Shown here one piece after another: positions 35,389-45,220 of a stretch of DNA of 64,000 nucleotides (its first letter is position 1; every line of letters begins with the position of its first letter). Origin of the DNA: Olavius algarvensis Delta 4 endosymbiont (GTDB taxonomy: Bacteria > Desulfobacterota > Desulfobacteria > Desulfobacterales > CAJINA01). The notes under the pieces are model-generated. The model worked only from the letters and a program-made list of their open reading frames with translations. It had not been told where the DNA came from and did no database searches. The position numbers and the translations under genes are program-made. The DNA lies in contig CAJINA010000259.1 in the NCBI GenBank assembly GCA_905176665.1, forward strand, positions 88,363 to 152,362, written 5' to 3'.

Positions 35389-35565
35389 TCAGAGGTCCGG
35401 ATTCTCACGTTGCCAGACCACCTGGTCTTTAATTTCATTTAAAATGAAATACCGCTTTAGGCTGCGGGCCAATTCTTGCCGGGTGGGTTTCCGGCCGGTT
35501 ACCTCAGCTATAAAATGCTCTATGCTTTCAATAGCTTCTACAATGCAGGGCTCAAGATCGGCCAT
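35389..35565 (-). CDS. 58-residue protein of unknown function
   Basis: A continuous frame from ATG 35565 (AGGA box 8 bases upstream) to TGA at 35389. The protein is charged and helical (ADLEPCIVEAIESIEHFIAE, then PTRQELARSLKRYFI). The second half looks like a small helix-turn-helix or ribosome-associated helical domain. It is placed 33 bases upstream of djlA, likely in the same transcript. No family is recognised. Confidence 0.6.
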   Translation of the reverse strand: MADLEPCIVEAIESIEHFIAEVTGRKPTRQELARSLKRYFILNEIKDQVVWQRENPDL

Positions 35566-35708
35566 AGAAGATGTCCTGTTGGTAATTTGTTCGGGCCAGC
35601 ATAGACGCTTGCGGTCATTTTAGCAAGAGGGCTAAGCCGTCTTCATCCGGTCAGCGCCGGACTTGATGATGGCTACCGGCCATGTTCGCCTGCGGCGCAA
35701 AGCTGTTG

Positions 35709-36365
35709 TCAGCGGTGTTTGTCAACCCCGATCCGCCGACACATATGCGCCACCGGGCACCGGCTGCAAAAAGGCGAAATGGGCCTGCAGATCACCTGCC
35801 CGAAAGCCACCAGCAGTTCATTATAGCGAATCCAGTGTTTGCGGGGTAATTTTCGGCGCAGGGCCATCTCGGTGTCGTCCGGCCGCTTGGTTTTCACATA
35901 ACCGATCCGGTTGCTAATTCGGTGCACATGCGTATCGACACAGACGCCCGCTTTTCCAAAGCCCTCGATAAGGACCAGGTTGGCAGTCTTGCGGCCCACC
36001 CCGGGCAATTCCAGCGGTGCCGCCAGGGTATCCGGCACCGCACCATTGTAACGGTCCAGCAAGATACCACTGATCTCCTTGAGTCTTTGCGCCTTGGTAA
36101 TATAAAAGCCCACCGGGTAGATCAGCTGCTGCAATTCCTTTTCATCAAGAAGAAGCATCTGCCGCGGTGTCCGGGCTCGCTCAAACAGGCGGACTGACGC
36201 CGCCGCCGTCACTTCATCCTTGGTCCGCAAAGACAGGACCGTGGAAACCAGGACTTCGTAGGGCGTCGCCCCCTTGTTGGACAGCAGGGTGATGACCGGT
36301 GCCTGCCAATGGGCGTAGGCCTGGCTTAAAGCATCGACAAATTCGTCAATATTAAGTTTTTTCAA
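35709..36365 (-). CDS. nth: Endonuclease III (DNA glycosylase/AP lyase)
   Basis: A protein of 218 residues. The helix-hairpin-helix ELPGVGRKTANLVL carries the catalytic Lys, VDTHVHR the catalytic Asp, and the 4Fe-4S loop is the spaced Cys set CRPISPFCSRCPVAHMC. Nth removes oxidised pyrimidines from DNA. The length is typical. Confidence 0.95.
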   Translation of the reverse strand: MKKLNIDEFVDALSQAYAHWQAPVITLLSNKGATPYEVLVSTVLSLRTKDEVTAAASVRLFERARTPRQMLLLDEKELQQLIYPVGFYITKAQRLKEISGILLDRYNGAVPDTLAAPLELPGVGRKTANLVLIEGFGKAGVCVDTHVHRISNRIGYVKTKRPDDTEMALRRKLPRKHWIRYNELLVAFGQVICRPISPFCSRCPVAHMCRRIGVDKHR

Positions 36366-36535
36366 TTAGTTTCCGACACATTGGTTCTGGGCTGATGAGG
36401 TGAAAATGGGGCTGTGTAATCTCGAGGTATACCCGTCCGGACTTGGCAATCGGTGATAAGGAAAGGACCATCATCCGGCCGGGCGCTTAGAACGCCCGGC
36501 CGGATCGTGGTTGCCTGGTGATTTGGATAGAACGT

Positions 36536-36976
36536 CTATTCTTTCGGGTGGCATGCCACGCAGCTGGTAGGCCCGGTTTTGGCGAGCTGCTGCGCAACTG
36601 GGCGCTTGGACATTTCCAGGGTCTTGTTCTTCGCCTGCATGGTTTTATGGCAGCCAATACAGGCTTTGTGGTAGGCTTCTTTGAAATAAGCGATCTTGTC
36701 ACCCTCTTTCGGCGGCTTCAGCTCGTCATGGCAGCCGGAGGTCATGCAACTCATGTCATCGTCCCCGTATTCCCAGGTATGATGGCAATCCTGACAATTG
36801 ATAGAAAAATGAGCGGAATGGGGAAAATCGACAGCAGCCCGTTTTGCCTCGACTTCCTGGGGCGCGGAAAGCTCGATATTACCTAAGGGAATACACATCT
36901 CGTCCGCAAATGAACTCGAAAAACAGACCACACTTGCCAGCACCAAACTCAACAGGATCACCAATACTCTGTTCAT
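36536..36976 (-). CDS. Periplasmic tetraheme class III cytochrome c
   Basis: A protein of 146 residues. A signal peptide (about 25) precedes four covalent heme sites: CQDCH, CMTSGCH (a CX4CH spacing), CIGCH and CVACH, with extra His residues that can be axial ligands. Cytochromes c3 carry electrons from periplasmic hydrogenases and formate dehydrogenases to membrane complexes in sulfate reducers. The RBS is GAGGAGG just upstream. The gene is monocistronic, with no partner redox gene next to it. Confidence 0.92.
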   Translation of the reverse strand: MNRVLVILLSLVLASVVCFSSSFADEMCIPLGNIELSAPQEVEAKRAAVDFPHSAHFSINCQDCHHTWEYGDDDMSCMTSGCHDELKPPKEGDKIAYFKEAYHKACIGCHKTMQAKNKTLEMSKRPVAQQLAKTGPTSCVACHPKE

Positions 36977-37330
36977 CCTATCTGACCTCCTCGTGAGATT
37001 AAGAAATACACAGACCGACTCTAATTTTTATTGAATCAGGCAGACGGTATACCGATACCCGCCTGGTGAAAGCGTCTGTTAGGCAAAACCGGCCCGGCAA
37101 CTTTTCCCGTGGCCGAATGCTGACCCACTTTCCTTATAAAATTAAGCCAAAACGTGCAACCACTATTTTTCCATCAGCCCGTTTTCCCTTCTCACCGCCG
37201 GACAGCATCCCTTTAAAGCGGGTTGGGCCTAGCATCCCTTCACTCGGCAAGCGTCACGGATAGGAATAATAGCGGCGCTGCCGGATCACCTGGATGGCAA
37301 GCCCTGCAGGAAATCGCTGGATTCCTGCTC
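36977..37330. other. 354-bp intergenic region
   Basis: It lies upstream of the cytochrome gene and downstream of the minus-strand M48 gene. I see no convincing gene, only short frames without family features. It should hold the cytochrome promoter, but no clear -35/-10 pair was found. Confidence 0.4.
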
Positions 37331-38584
37331 TCAGTTGGCAGCTTGCTTTTGCGCTTGTTTCTGGATCGCCATAATCCGCTCCGGCATGGGCGGATGAGAA
37401 TAGTTTAAGAACACATACATCGGATGCGGTGTAAGGTTCGTGAGATTATCGGCTGCCAATTTTTTCAATGCCGTCATCGTGGCCGCCGGATCGCCGGTGA
37501 CGGCAACGGCAAAACGGTCGGCCTCATATTCGTTGCGGCGCGAGAGGCTGTGCAGAACCAGGCCCATGCAAAAATCCAGCGGCGAAAACAACAGGGCGAA
37601 AAACAGAATCCCCGTATATACGGAAGGCCGCGTTATGTAAAAAGCGTCATACAGCCCCTGGTAGGATAGGCACAATGAGAGCAACAGTAGCATCAGCCCC
37701 ATCTGGAGAATGGAGGCGATCATCATCTGTTTGATGTGATGCCGCTTGAAGTGGCCGATTTCATGCGCCAGAACGGCGATCATTTCCGAAACGGTATGCT
37801 GTGCGATCAATGTATCGAACAGGGCAATCCGTTTATTCTTGCCGAACCCCGTGAAAAAGGCGTTTGACTTCCTGGATCGCCGGGAACCGTCCATGACCAG
37901 TACATTATTAAGCGGATAAGCCGCCTGCTTGGCCAGGGCCAGAATCGATTCTTTGAGCTGGCCCTCCTCGAGCTGTTCGAATTTGTTGAACAGGGGCATG
38001 ATCCAGGTGGGTGCGATATATTGCAGCCCCAGGATAAAAACGGTCACTGCCAGCCAGCATAGCCACCAGGCATTGTTGCCGGCATATTCGAAAAAAGCCA
38101 GAACCCCGGCCAGGGCCGGTCCACCGATGACAACCGCCAACAGCAGCCCCTTGACGCGGTCTGACGCGAAAGTTGCCGGGGTTGCGGTGTTGAATCCGAA
38201 GCGGGCTTCGATCACAAACGTGCTGTAGAGTGAAAAAGGCTGGTCTAACAGTGATTTGATTCCCAGGAGGATGCCTATATAGATGGTGCCGCCCAGCACC
38301 GGTCCAAAGGACCATGAACGCACCAATTGATCGAAATACTCAAAGCCACCAGCAAACCAGAACAGCAGCAGCAAGGCCAGATCAAAGGCGGTGGTCACCC
38401 AACCGAATCGGGTCCGGGTTTTGAGGTACACCTGCGACTGGTGGTATTTTTCAGGGGGATACACCCCTTCGAAGCCCGCAGGTGGCCGGTTGGTCTGTCG
38501 GCGCAGATTCAATACCTCGGCCAGGACATTAAGCAAAAGGTTGGCGGTCAGCGCAACCAGGATGATAATACCGATCAGATTCAT
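37331..38584 (-). CDS. Ste24-like M48 membrane metalloprotease
   Basis: 417 residues from ATG 38584; the frame extends to 38641, but that part lacks a ribosome site. Multi-pass membrane protein. The zinc motif HEIGHFKRHH is near 274, and the RRNEYEADRFA block carries the third ligand. The layout, with seven or so membrane helices and GSRRSRKSNAFFTGFGKNKR before HEIGH, matches CAAX prenyl protease 1 (Ste24) relatives. In bacteria, this type acts on membrane proteins in quality control. Confidence 0.88.
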   Translation of the reverse strand: MNLIGIIILVALTANLLLNVLAEVLNLRRQTNRPPAGFEGVYPPEKYHQSQVYLKTRTRFGWVTTAFDLALLLLFWFAGGFEYFDQLVRSWSFGPVLGGTIYIGILLGIKSLLDQPFSLYSTFVIEARFGFNTATPATFASDRVKGLLLAVVIGGPALAGVLAFFEYAGNNAWWLCWLAVTVFILGLQYIAPTWIMPLFNKFEQLEEGQLKESILALAKQAAYPLNNVLVMDGSRRSRKSNAFFTGFGKNKRIALFDTLIAQHTVSEMIAVLAHEIGHFKRHHIKQMMIASILQMGLMLLLLSLCLSYQGLYDAFYITRPSVYTGILFFALLFSPLDFCMGLVLHSLSRRNEYEADRFAVAVTGDPAATMTALKKLAADNLTNLTPHPMYVFLNYSHPPMPERIMAIQKQAQKQAAN

Positions 38585-38691
38585 GCTGTTTACAGCCTTT
38601 CTTTTTACAATGTCGGTGCCGGTCGGCCTTTCATATCCCATCTTTTAGAAAAAACGCAAGCGGAGCTCTGTTCATTTGGCCCATAATTGTG

Positions 38692-38837
38692 TAGAACCAA
38701 TCACAAAAAACGGATTTTGGTTCCAAATCAAGACGGCCGCGGGGTTTAACCCATAGGAATACCTGAGTATTTTGAGGACTTGAACCAAGCGCCCAACGCC
38801 GAGTTTGAGCCAAAAGACTTTTTTGAGACGGGTTCTA
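38692..38837. repeat. Palindromic repeat family, copy 4
   Basis: The outer arms TAGAACC...CAAAAAA and TTTTTTGAGACGGGTTCTA pair with mismatches. The inner modules are GGATTTTGGTTCCAAATC on the left, ATACCTGAGTATTTTGAGG in the middle and GCGCCCAACGCCGAG on the right. It sits between the divergent Ste24 and molybdopterin genes, within about 35 bases of the latter's start. Confidence 0.8.
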
Positions 38838-38870
38838 AAATCCCCTGGAACCGGAACTTGGAGAGATGCC

Positions 38871-40856
38871 ATGCCTGAAAAGATCCGTTTTGCCTGCCCC
38901 CTGGACTGCTTTGACCTGTGCGGTCTGATCGCAACTGTTGAGAACGGCCGGGTTACCCGTATCCAGGGTGATCCGGACCATCCGGTCACGCGGGGCAAGG
39001 TTTGTATCAAAGGCAAAAAACTGCTCGATCGGCTATACCATCCCGAGCGATTGCAACGCCCCCTGCTGAAAAAAGGGGGCAACTGGCTGCCGATTTCCTG
39101 GAATGAAGCCCTGGACAGGATTGCCGCCAAATTGACCCGGATAAAATACGAGAGTGGCTCCACAGCCGTCCTGCATTACAGCGATGCCGGATACGGCGGT
39201 ATCGCCAAAACAGCCGACCGTCTGTTCTTCAACCACTTTGGTGGCGTCACCGTTCCCAAAGGCAGCCTCTGCTGGGCCGCCGGCATGGCCGCCCAGGCAT
39301 ATGATTTTGGTGTGGCCCGGGGCCACCATCCGGAGGACATAGCCCGGGCCAGGACCCTCATTTTGTGGAGCCGCAACCCGGTCTACACCAACATGCACCT
39401 GGTCGGGTTTATCAACCAGGCCCGCCAGAACGGAGCCGAGGTCATCTTGATCGATCCGCTGAAATCTGCTTCAGCCGGCCTAGCCGGGCAACATATACCG
39501 GTAAAACCGGGCAGTGACGGGGCGCTGGCCCTGGGCATGTGTAAAATCATCCTCGAGAACGGTTGGGAGGACGCCGATTTTATATCCCACCATGTCGTCG
39601 GGTTTCCGGCCTTCCGGGACTATTTAAACGGCCTTGCCCTCGATACCGTGCAAACCATAACCGGCGTGAACGGAACACGTCTGCACCAACTGGCCAAAAC
39701 ATATGCCTGCAACGGCCCGTCTTCGATCGTGGTCGGGTACGGCCTGCAGCGCTACGCCAACGGCGGCAATACCGTGCGCTGTATCGATGCCCTGGGAGCT
39801 CTGACCGGGAATATCGGCATCAGCGGAGGCGGCATCAACTACGCCAATAAATATATGGCGCAATACCTAAAGGGTGAACTGGCGGCCAGTCAAGAAACTG
39901 TGCAGCACCGCCGGGTATTCAGCCTGCCGCGCTTTTCCGAATTCCTGGAAACCGCTGGTGAGCCCCCGATTCAGGGTATCTTCATTACCAAGGCCAACCC
40001 CCTGGTTCAGATGCCGGACACCAACCGCGCTGTGGCGGCCTTTGCCGCGGTTGATTTCAAGGTCGTCATTGACATGTTTATGACCGATACTGCCCGGCAT
40101 GCCGATATCGTGCTCCCCTGCACCAGCATCCTGGAAGAAGAGGATATCATTGCCACATCCATGTTTTCACCCTGCCTGAATTACTCCCGTCCGGCGGTAA
40201 CGCCGCCGGACGGGATCATTGGTGAATTTGAATTTTTCCGGCGACTGGCAAAGAAGATGGGGCTGGCCGGATACCCCGACATCGACCAGACCGAATATCT
40301 CAAAAGGGCAGTCAAACCGCTCGAGGCGTCCTTTGGGATTACCTGGGAAACCATCCGCAGCACCTATGTCACACTGCCCGGCAACCGGATTCCCTGGCAG
40401 GATGGAAAATTCGGCACCCCCAGCGGCAAGTATGAACTCTATTCTGAAAAAGCGGCTGCGGACGGATATGCCCCTATTCCCGTTCTCCAGGAGCCCACCT
40501 CGCCGCCGACCGAATTCCCTTTGCGCCTGTTGACCCCGCATGCCCGCCAATCCATGCACTCGCAACACTTCGCCTTTACCGATGCAGTCCCCACCGTTTA
40601 TCTTAATGCGGCGACCGCACGCGCCTACGGCTTGCAGGCGGGTCAAACATCCCGGCTCAGCTCCCCGGCCGGTCAATTACGTGTCACAGTGGCCGTTGAT
40701 GACGGTATCCTGGCGGGCCTGGCAGTCGTCCCCCAGGGCTGGTGGCACAAAAGCGGCCCGGTCAACCGGCTTACCGAAATCCAGGTCTCGGACATGGGCG
40801 ACAATGCCGCTTACAACGAATGCTTCTGCCGAATCGAGCGTATAAGCGCGTCTTGA
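38871..40856 (+). CDS. Molybdopterin-dependent oxidoreductase (DMSO reductase superfamily)
   Basis: 661 residues from ATG 38871, with GGAG upstream; the longer frame reaches into repeat copy 4. The N-terminal 4Fe-4S motif is CPLDCFDLCG with a fourth Cys in GKVCIKGK (about 45). The molybdenum-cofactor binding blocks include LWSRNPVYTN, the PGSDGALALGM segment and LTPHARQSMHSQHF. The chain is shorter than nitrate or formate dehydrogenases, and no iron-sulfur or membrane subunit is encoded next to it. The substrate is unknown. HdrA-MvhD and HdrD-like genes lie 252 bases downstream on the same strand, so they may share electrons. Confidence 0.9.
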   Translation: MPEKIRFACPLDCFDLCGLIATVENGRVTRIQGDPDHPVTRGKVCIKGKKLLDRLYHPERLQRPLLKKGGNWLPISWNEALDRIAAKLTRIKYESGSTAVLHYSDAGYGGIAKTADRLFFNHFGGVTVPKGSLCWAAGMAAQAYDFGVARGHHPEDIARARTLILWSRNPVYTNMHLVGFINQARQNGAEVILIDPLKSASAGLAGQHIPVKPGSDGALALGMCKIILENGWEDADFISHHVVGFPAFRDYLNGLALDTVQTITGVNGTRLHQLAKTYACNGPSSIVVGYGLQRYANGGNTVRCIDALGALTGNIGISGGGINYANKYMAQYLKGELAASQETVQHRRVFSLPRFSEFLETAGEPPIQGIFITKANPLVQMPDTNRAVAAFAAVDFKVVIDMFMTDTARHADIVLPCTSILEEEDIIATSMFSPCLNYSRPAVTPPDGIIGEFEFFRRLAKKMGLAGYPDIDQTEYLKRAVKPLEASFGITWETIRSTYVTLPGNRIPWQDGKFGTPSGKYELYSEKAAADGYAPIPVLQEPTSPPTEFPLRLLTPHARQSMHSQHFAFTDAVPTVYLNAATARAYGLQAGQTSRLSSPAGQLRVTVAVDDGILAGLAVVPQGWWHKSGPVNRLTEIQVSDMGDNAAYNECFCRIERISAS

Positions 40857-40974
40857 CCGGACCGGCGGTGCGAGATAATTGCCTGTCCGCAATCCGCATT
40901 GTTCAAAATTGAACAGTGGTACAAAAGAAATGATCACCAGTTCTCCAAATACCTACCGGACAACCTCGGAAAGT

Positions 40975-41025
40975 ATTGACTTTCCCACAAAATTTTGACT
41001 TTTTTAGTAAACATTAAAAAATGTT
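40975..41025 (+). promoter_or_regulatory. Possible promoter/operator region of the Hdr pair
   Basis: TTGACT occurs twice (40976 and 40995), then AACATT-AAAA-AATGTT forms a 6-bp inverted repeat (41010-41025). This lies about 85 bases before the HdrA start. The -10 box is not clear. The pattern suggests regulated transcription. Confidence 0.3.
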
Positions 41026-41108
41026 CGTGCAATTGCAATCCACCGTAATTTATGTTTTGTAATTGAAACACAGGCATGATGACCTTTTTCTGTTTCTGGG
41101 AGTAAACT

Positions 41109-43592
41109 ATGTCTGACAGTTCACCAAGCGTGTTGATCCTCGGGGGCGGCGTGGCCGGCCTGACGGCCGCAGAGTACCTGCATGATTGCGGGGTTGCCGT
41201 ACACCTGGTTGAAAAGGCCGACCGTCTCGGCGGCAAAGCCCGCGAGTGGGCCTGCATGGCCACGGAAAAATGCCGGCACTGCGGGGCCTGTTTGAGTGTC
41301 GAACTGGCCGATCGGGTACCCCGCCTCGAACACGTGACCACCTTACTGGAAAGCACCGTCACCCGGCTGGACAGACAAAACGGCCGTTTCCAGGCGACCG
41401 TCGCCGGGCAGGCAATCGGCGAGCTGCAGGTGGACGCCATCTTGTTGGCCACCGGCATGTCTGTATACGACCCTTCCGGCCGGGAAGATCTGGGGTATGG
41501 CCGGTATGCAAACGTCCTGACCACCGCTGAACTTAATACCCTCCTGCGCCAGGATACCCTGGCGTCACGCCTGGACGGCAATGCCCGCCCCGCCATTGCC
41601 TTTATCCAGTGCGTGGGCTCCCGCAACCGGGTAGAAGGCCGGGACTACTGCTCCCGGGTCTGCTGCCGCACGGCCGTGCGCCAGGCCAATAAGATCAGGC
41701 ACCTTGTCCCGGAAGCCGCGGTAACCATTTTCAACATCGATCTGCAGGCCACCGGCAAGGAATTTCGTTCCCAGGTTGCCGCCGCCGCGCAGCACGTTGA
41801 ATTTTGCCAGGGTACGCCGGCCAAGATAATGGCTGACGCCCAGAGCGGACGGCTCACTTTATTTCATGAAGACGGATTGGCCAGCCGGACGTCCCGGCAG
41901 TTCGACCTGGTTGTACTGGCAGTGGGGATTCTGCCGGCCTCCGCGACCGGTGAGGTAGCCGCAATGCTCGGTATCGAGACCGATAGATGGGGGTTTCTGG
42001 CTTCGAACGGCGACAAGCTGCCGGCCGGGATCTACGCCGCCGGTGTCAGCCGGGGTCCCATCGGCATATTGAACGCCGCCGGTCAGGGCCGCGCCGCAGC
42101 CGGCAAGATCGCCCGCTCTTTGGGGTGCCTGCCGGAAAAGGGAAAAAACCGGATAGCCGTTTTTGGCGGAGATGCCGCCGCAGACCGGTTGGCAGCCGCC
42201 CTGACCGAAAGGGGATATCCGACGGCGATGATCGCGGCCGGAGATTATGCCTTGGCCCAGGCCCCGGACCGGGACCTCTATCCGTCCACCCGCCTGGCCC
42301 GGGCTTCCGGCACAGCCGGCGATTTCACCCTCCAGGTTACGACCCCGGAGGGTCCGCAAGCCATTTCGGTCGCAGCCCTGGTCATGGCCGAACCGCCGCG
42401 CCTGCAGCCGACCGCAATCGCTTCCGGACAGATCATCGTCTCCCTGGCTGAATTTCTAACCCGCTACATGCAAAAGGATGCCCTGCCGGGACGCGTGCTG
42501 TTCTGGCTCGATCACAACGGCCCGGAGCGCAAGGAGCTTGTCGCCGAGATCATGGACCTGATCCCGGACCTGATTGACGCCGGCAAGCAAATTTCCATCC
42601 TCATGGAAAATATGCTGGTCAACTACCCCGGCGGCCAGAGGATCTACGATACGATTCGCGGCCAGGGGGTGAAACTGCTGCGGGTGGCCAACCAGCAGCA
42701 GGTATCGCTGCAGCTGCAAAACAACAAGGCCGCTTTTGAGATCAATGAAGCCACCCTGCCCGGCTTGACCATCACGTTCGAATGTGACCTGGTGGTAATT
42801 CCGGAACAGGTCAGCGTTTCCGAAAACAGCCGGGAGATTTCGCGCCGGCTGCGCCAGCCGCTGGACGCGGAAGGGTTTCTCCAGTCGGCCAATGTACGTC
42901 ACCGCAACGTGGGCAGTCCCCGGCGCGGCGTCTTTTATGCGGGGCTCACCCACGATGAAGGCGATCTGGAGGCTGAAATCGAGGAGATAACGGCCGCCCT
43001 GGAAAAACCGGACACCTTCGCGGAGCAGGTCAGCGCCCCCCCGGAGATTAAAAAACATCTCTGTGTTCGCTGCCTGACCTGTGTGCGGGTCTGTCCGCAC
43101 AGCGCAATTGTGCTGCACAATCATTACCAGCCCAAAATCGAGCCGTCGGCCTGTTTCGGCTGCCAGTTGTGTGTTTCGAATTGCCCGGCCCTGGCCATTG
43201 AAACAGCCGCTGTGCCGGCACCCGCCGGTGCGCGAACGGTCGTCTTTGCCTGTGAACGGTCAGCGGAGTTGGCCGCCCGGCAGATAGATTTGCCGGACAT
43301 GGCCCGAATTATAAGCGTACCATGCGCCTGCAGTATCGATACAAACCGCATCTTGCAGACACTGGCCGGTGGTGCCGCCCGGGTGATCGTTGCCGCCTGT
43401 CATGCCGGCAACTGCCGATCCATTAAGGGTGCGGCCTTTGCCGCGGCCGGCACCCGGCACCTGATCGAGGACGTCGGCATACCGTCTGAAAGGCTGCGCT
43501 GTAAGCATGTTGCGGCCAACGAATCGACCCGCCTGGAGAACCTGCTCAAGAAAGCGGAATCGGCGGAGGAGGCAAACCAATGCCAAAAGTGA
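41109..43592 (+). CDS. HdrA-like electron-bifurcation flavoprotein fused to MvhD domain
   Basis: A protein of 827 residues. An N-terminal FAD motif (LILGGGVAGLTAAEYL, about 9-24) is followed by an N-terminal Cys set (CRHCGAC, 55-61), FIQCVGSRNRVEGRDYCSRVCC, and two 4Fe-4S clusters CVRCLTCVRVCP (about 652) and CFGCQLCVSNCP (about 680). The last 120 residues carry the MvhD/FrhD-type 2Fe-2S fold (VFACERSAEL, VPCACSID and AACHAGNC). QmoB and HdrA-MvhD fusions have this plan and link hydrogenase or formate dehydrogenase to Hdr. The end overlaps the next gene by 13 bases. Confidence 0.9.
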   Translation: MSDSSPSVLILGGGVAGLTAAEYLHDCGVAVHLVEKADRLGGKAREWACMATEKCRHCGACLSVELADRVPRLEHVTTLLESTVTRLDRQNGRFQATVAGQAIGELQVDAILLATGMSVYDPSGREDLGYGRYANVLTTAELNTLLRQDTLASRLDGNARPAIAFIQCVGSRNRVEGRDYCSRVCCRTAVRQANKIRHLVPEAAVTIFNIDLQATGKEFRSQVAAAAQHVEFCQGTPAKIMADAQSGRLTLFHEDGLASRTSRQFDLVVLAVGILPASATGEVAAMLGIETDRWGFLASNGDKLPAGIYAAGVSRGPIGILNAAGQGRAAAGKIARSLGCLPEKGKNRIAVFGGDAAADRLAAALTERGYPTAMIAAGDYALAQAPDRDLYPSTRLARASGTAGDFTLQVTTPEGPQAISVAALVMAEPPRLQPTAIASGQIIVSLAEFLTRYMQKDALPGRVLFWLDHNGPERKELVAEIMDLIPDLIDAGKQISILMENMLVNYPGGQRIYDTIRGQGVKLLRVANQQQVSLQLQNNKAAFEINEATLPGLTITFECDLVVIPEQVSVSENSREISRRLRQPLDAEGFLQSANVRHRNVGSPRRGVFYAGLTHDEGDLEAEIEEITAALEKPDTFAEQVSAPPEIKKHLCVRCLTCVRVCPHSAIVLHNHYQPKIEPSACFGCQLCVSNCPALAIETAAVPAPAGARTVVFACERSAELAARQIDLPDMARIISVPCACSIDTNRILQTLAGGAARVIVAACHAGNCRSIKGAAFAAAGTRHLIEDVGIPSERLRCKHVAANESTRLENLLKKAESAEEANQCQK

Positions 43593-44779
43593 CATTATCC
43601 ACAGACACCCCGTTGCAGAACCTGCTGGATACAAAACCAAACGCCGATAATATATCCGAATGCCTGACGTGCGGCATCTGCAATTCAAGGTGCAGCTGGT
43701 ATGACGGGGACGGTGGGCCGGTCCCGCGCCAGATGATCAGAATGGCGCAGCTGGGCCTTGACGACAACCTGGCCGAGAGCCGGATGATCTGGGACTGCAT
43801 GATCTGCAACCACTGTACGGTGGACTGCCCCATGGGAATCGAGATGGAATATGTGGTCCGTCGGGCTCGTTCGCTGCCGGCCGCCCGGAAGCGGATGCCC
43901 GAGACCATTGCCCAAGGTCTGGAGACCCGTCTGGAGGTCGGAGATGTAAACGGGTTCACCGAAGAAGATTTCATTGAAACCATTGAATGGCTCAATGAAG
44001 AGATTGAGGATGAGGATCCGGCGGCAATGATCCCCACCGATCAAAAGGGGGCCAAATATCTCTACCTGCCCAATCCCCGCGAACTGGGCACCAACGTGCT
44101 GCACCTGCAGCAGATGGCCGGGCTGTTTCATGCGTTTGGCGAGCCCTGGACCATGTCGCACAAACACACCGATGTGACCAACTGGGGTTATTTTGTCGGT
44201 GATGACGAGATCGAGCGCAAAATGCTGACCCAGGTAGTAGCCGCCGCCGAAGACTTGGAAATTGAAAACCTGGTGCTCTCCGAGTGCGGCCACGGCTTTC
44301 TGGTCCTGCGTCACCATGTGACGGAACTATTGGGTCGTGAACCCCGTTTCAAGGTCCTGAGCATCCTTGAACTAACCCTCGATATGGTGAAAAAAGGCGT
44401 GATCAAACTCGACCCGGAGGCGCACCCTTTTGCCATCGCCTACCACGATCCTTGTAACCTGGGCAGAAAAGGCGGCGTGTTTGCGGCCCCCCGGGAACTG
44501 TTGGCCCTGACCTGCCGCGAGGTTGTTGAGCTGGCCCCCAACCGGATGAATTCGGTTTGCTGCGGCGGGGGCGGAGCTCTCCTCCAGGACAGCACCAGCA
44601 AGGACCGTCGGATGATTGCCGGCAAGGCCAAAGCCGACCAGATGCATGCGGCCGGCACAGATTATATCGCCACCTGCTGTCTCTCCTGTCACCGGCAGCT
44701 CACCGAGCTTTCCAAACACTATGATCTGGGTATGAAAGTGGAAACGGTTGTTGCCCTGGCTGCGGCGGCGTTAGTGTAA
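43580..44779 (+). CDS. HdrD/HdrBC-like Fe-S protein with CCG domain
   Basis: A protein of 399 residues. The N-terminal part has two ferredoxin clusters (CLTCGICNSRC and CMICNHCTVDCP). The C-terminal part has one Cys-rich CCG domain ending SVCCGGGGALL (near 327) and a CCLSCHRQL block. Such proteins reduce disulfides or quinones with two non-cubane clusters. The gene overlaps HdrA-MvhD by 13 bases, so they form one unit. A second CCG domain is not obvious, so it may work with another HdrB-like partner. Confidence 0.88.
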   Translation: MPKVTLSTDTPLQNLLDTKPNADNISECLTCGICNSRCSWYDGDGGPVPRQMIRMAQLGLDDNLAESRMIWDCMICNHCTVDCPMGIEMEYVVRRARSLPAARKRMPETIAQGLETRLEVGDVNGFTEEDFIETIEWLNEEIEDEDPAAMIPTDQKGAKYLYLPNPRELGTNVLHLQQMAGLFHAFGEPWTMSHKHTDVTNWGYFVGDDEIERKMLTQVVAAAEDLEIENLVLSECGHGFLVLRHHVTELLGREPRFKVLSILELTLDMVKKGVIKLDPEAHPFAIAYHDPCNLGRKGGVFAAPRELLALTCREVVELAPNRMNSVCCGGGGALLQDSTSKDRRMIAGKAKADQMHAAGTDYIATCCLSCHRQLTELSKHYDLGMKVETVVALAAAALV

Positions 44780-44780
44780 G

Positions 44781-44820
44781 GTGAGGGTTCGAGGGGTCAA
44801 GGGGTCGAGGGTAAAAACCA
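44781..44820 (+). repeat. Degenerate GGGTCGAGGGTCAAG-type tract
   Basis: Short imperfect repeats such as GGTTCGAGGGGTCAAGGGGT lie directly after the HdrD-like stop. The rest of the gap to 45058 has no gene I recognise. Confidence 0.5.
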
Positions 44821-45058
44821 ACATCCGAAATCTCCATCCGAAGGCGAAAACGATAAGAGAAATAGGCGCGTTTAAGATCCCGGCCCGTAAAGCGCGGCCC
44901 ACTTGACCCTTTAGCGAAGATTCCAGTTGCCTGAAAGCCCAGATTCTTTTAGAGTATAGGCGCGTGCTTATTCGCGACATCCAAAGCGTGTGGTAAACCT
45001 TTGCACATGATCTCCCGATACCGGGGCAAGATATACGCTAGCGCAAGCTTATATAATT

Positions 45059-45208
45059 AGAAGCTATCTCAAAAGTGGATTTTGGTACAAGGTCCCGTCT
45101 TCGCTCTGTGGGCTTCGCCGGACAAGCAAGGCTCCCAACAGAGTTTATCAGCCATAGCTTCCGCGAAGGCTGAAGGTAGGGCCAAAAGCCGTTTTTGAGA
45201 TAGCTTCT
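45059..45208. repeat. Palindromic repeat family, copy 5
   Basis: The outer arms AGAAGCTATCTCAAAA pair perfectly with the far end, and the arm sequence is that of copy 2. The left inner module GGATTTTGGTACAAGGTC and the right inner GGGCCAAAAG are kept; the middle has diverged and holds its own small hairpins. It abuts the GAF/HD-GYP ribosome site. Confidence 0.75.
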
Positions 45209-45220
45209 CAAGGGGTGACC

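Noticed and set aside
37066..37263. Open frame of 65 residues in the gap before the Ste24-like gene
   Set aside because: No ribosome site, family or coding pattern; basic low-complexity composition.
41109..43592. Selenocysteine in the HdrA-like protein
   Set aside because: The frame has no internal TGA; all cluster positions are encoded as Cys.
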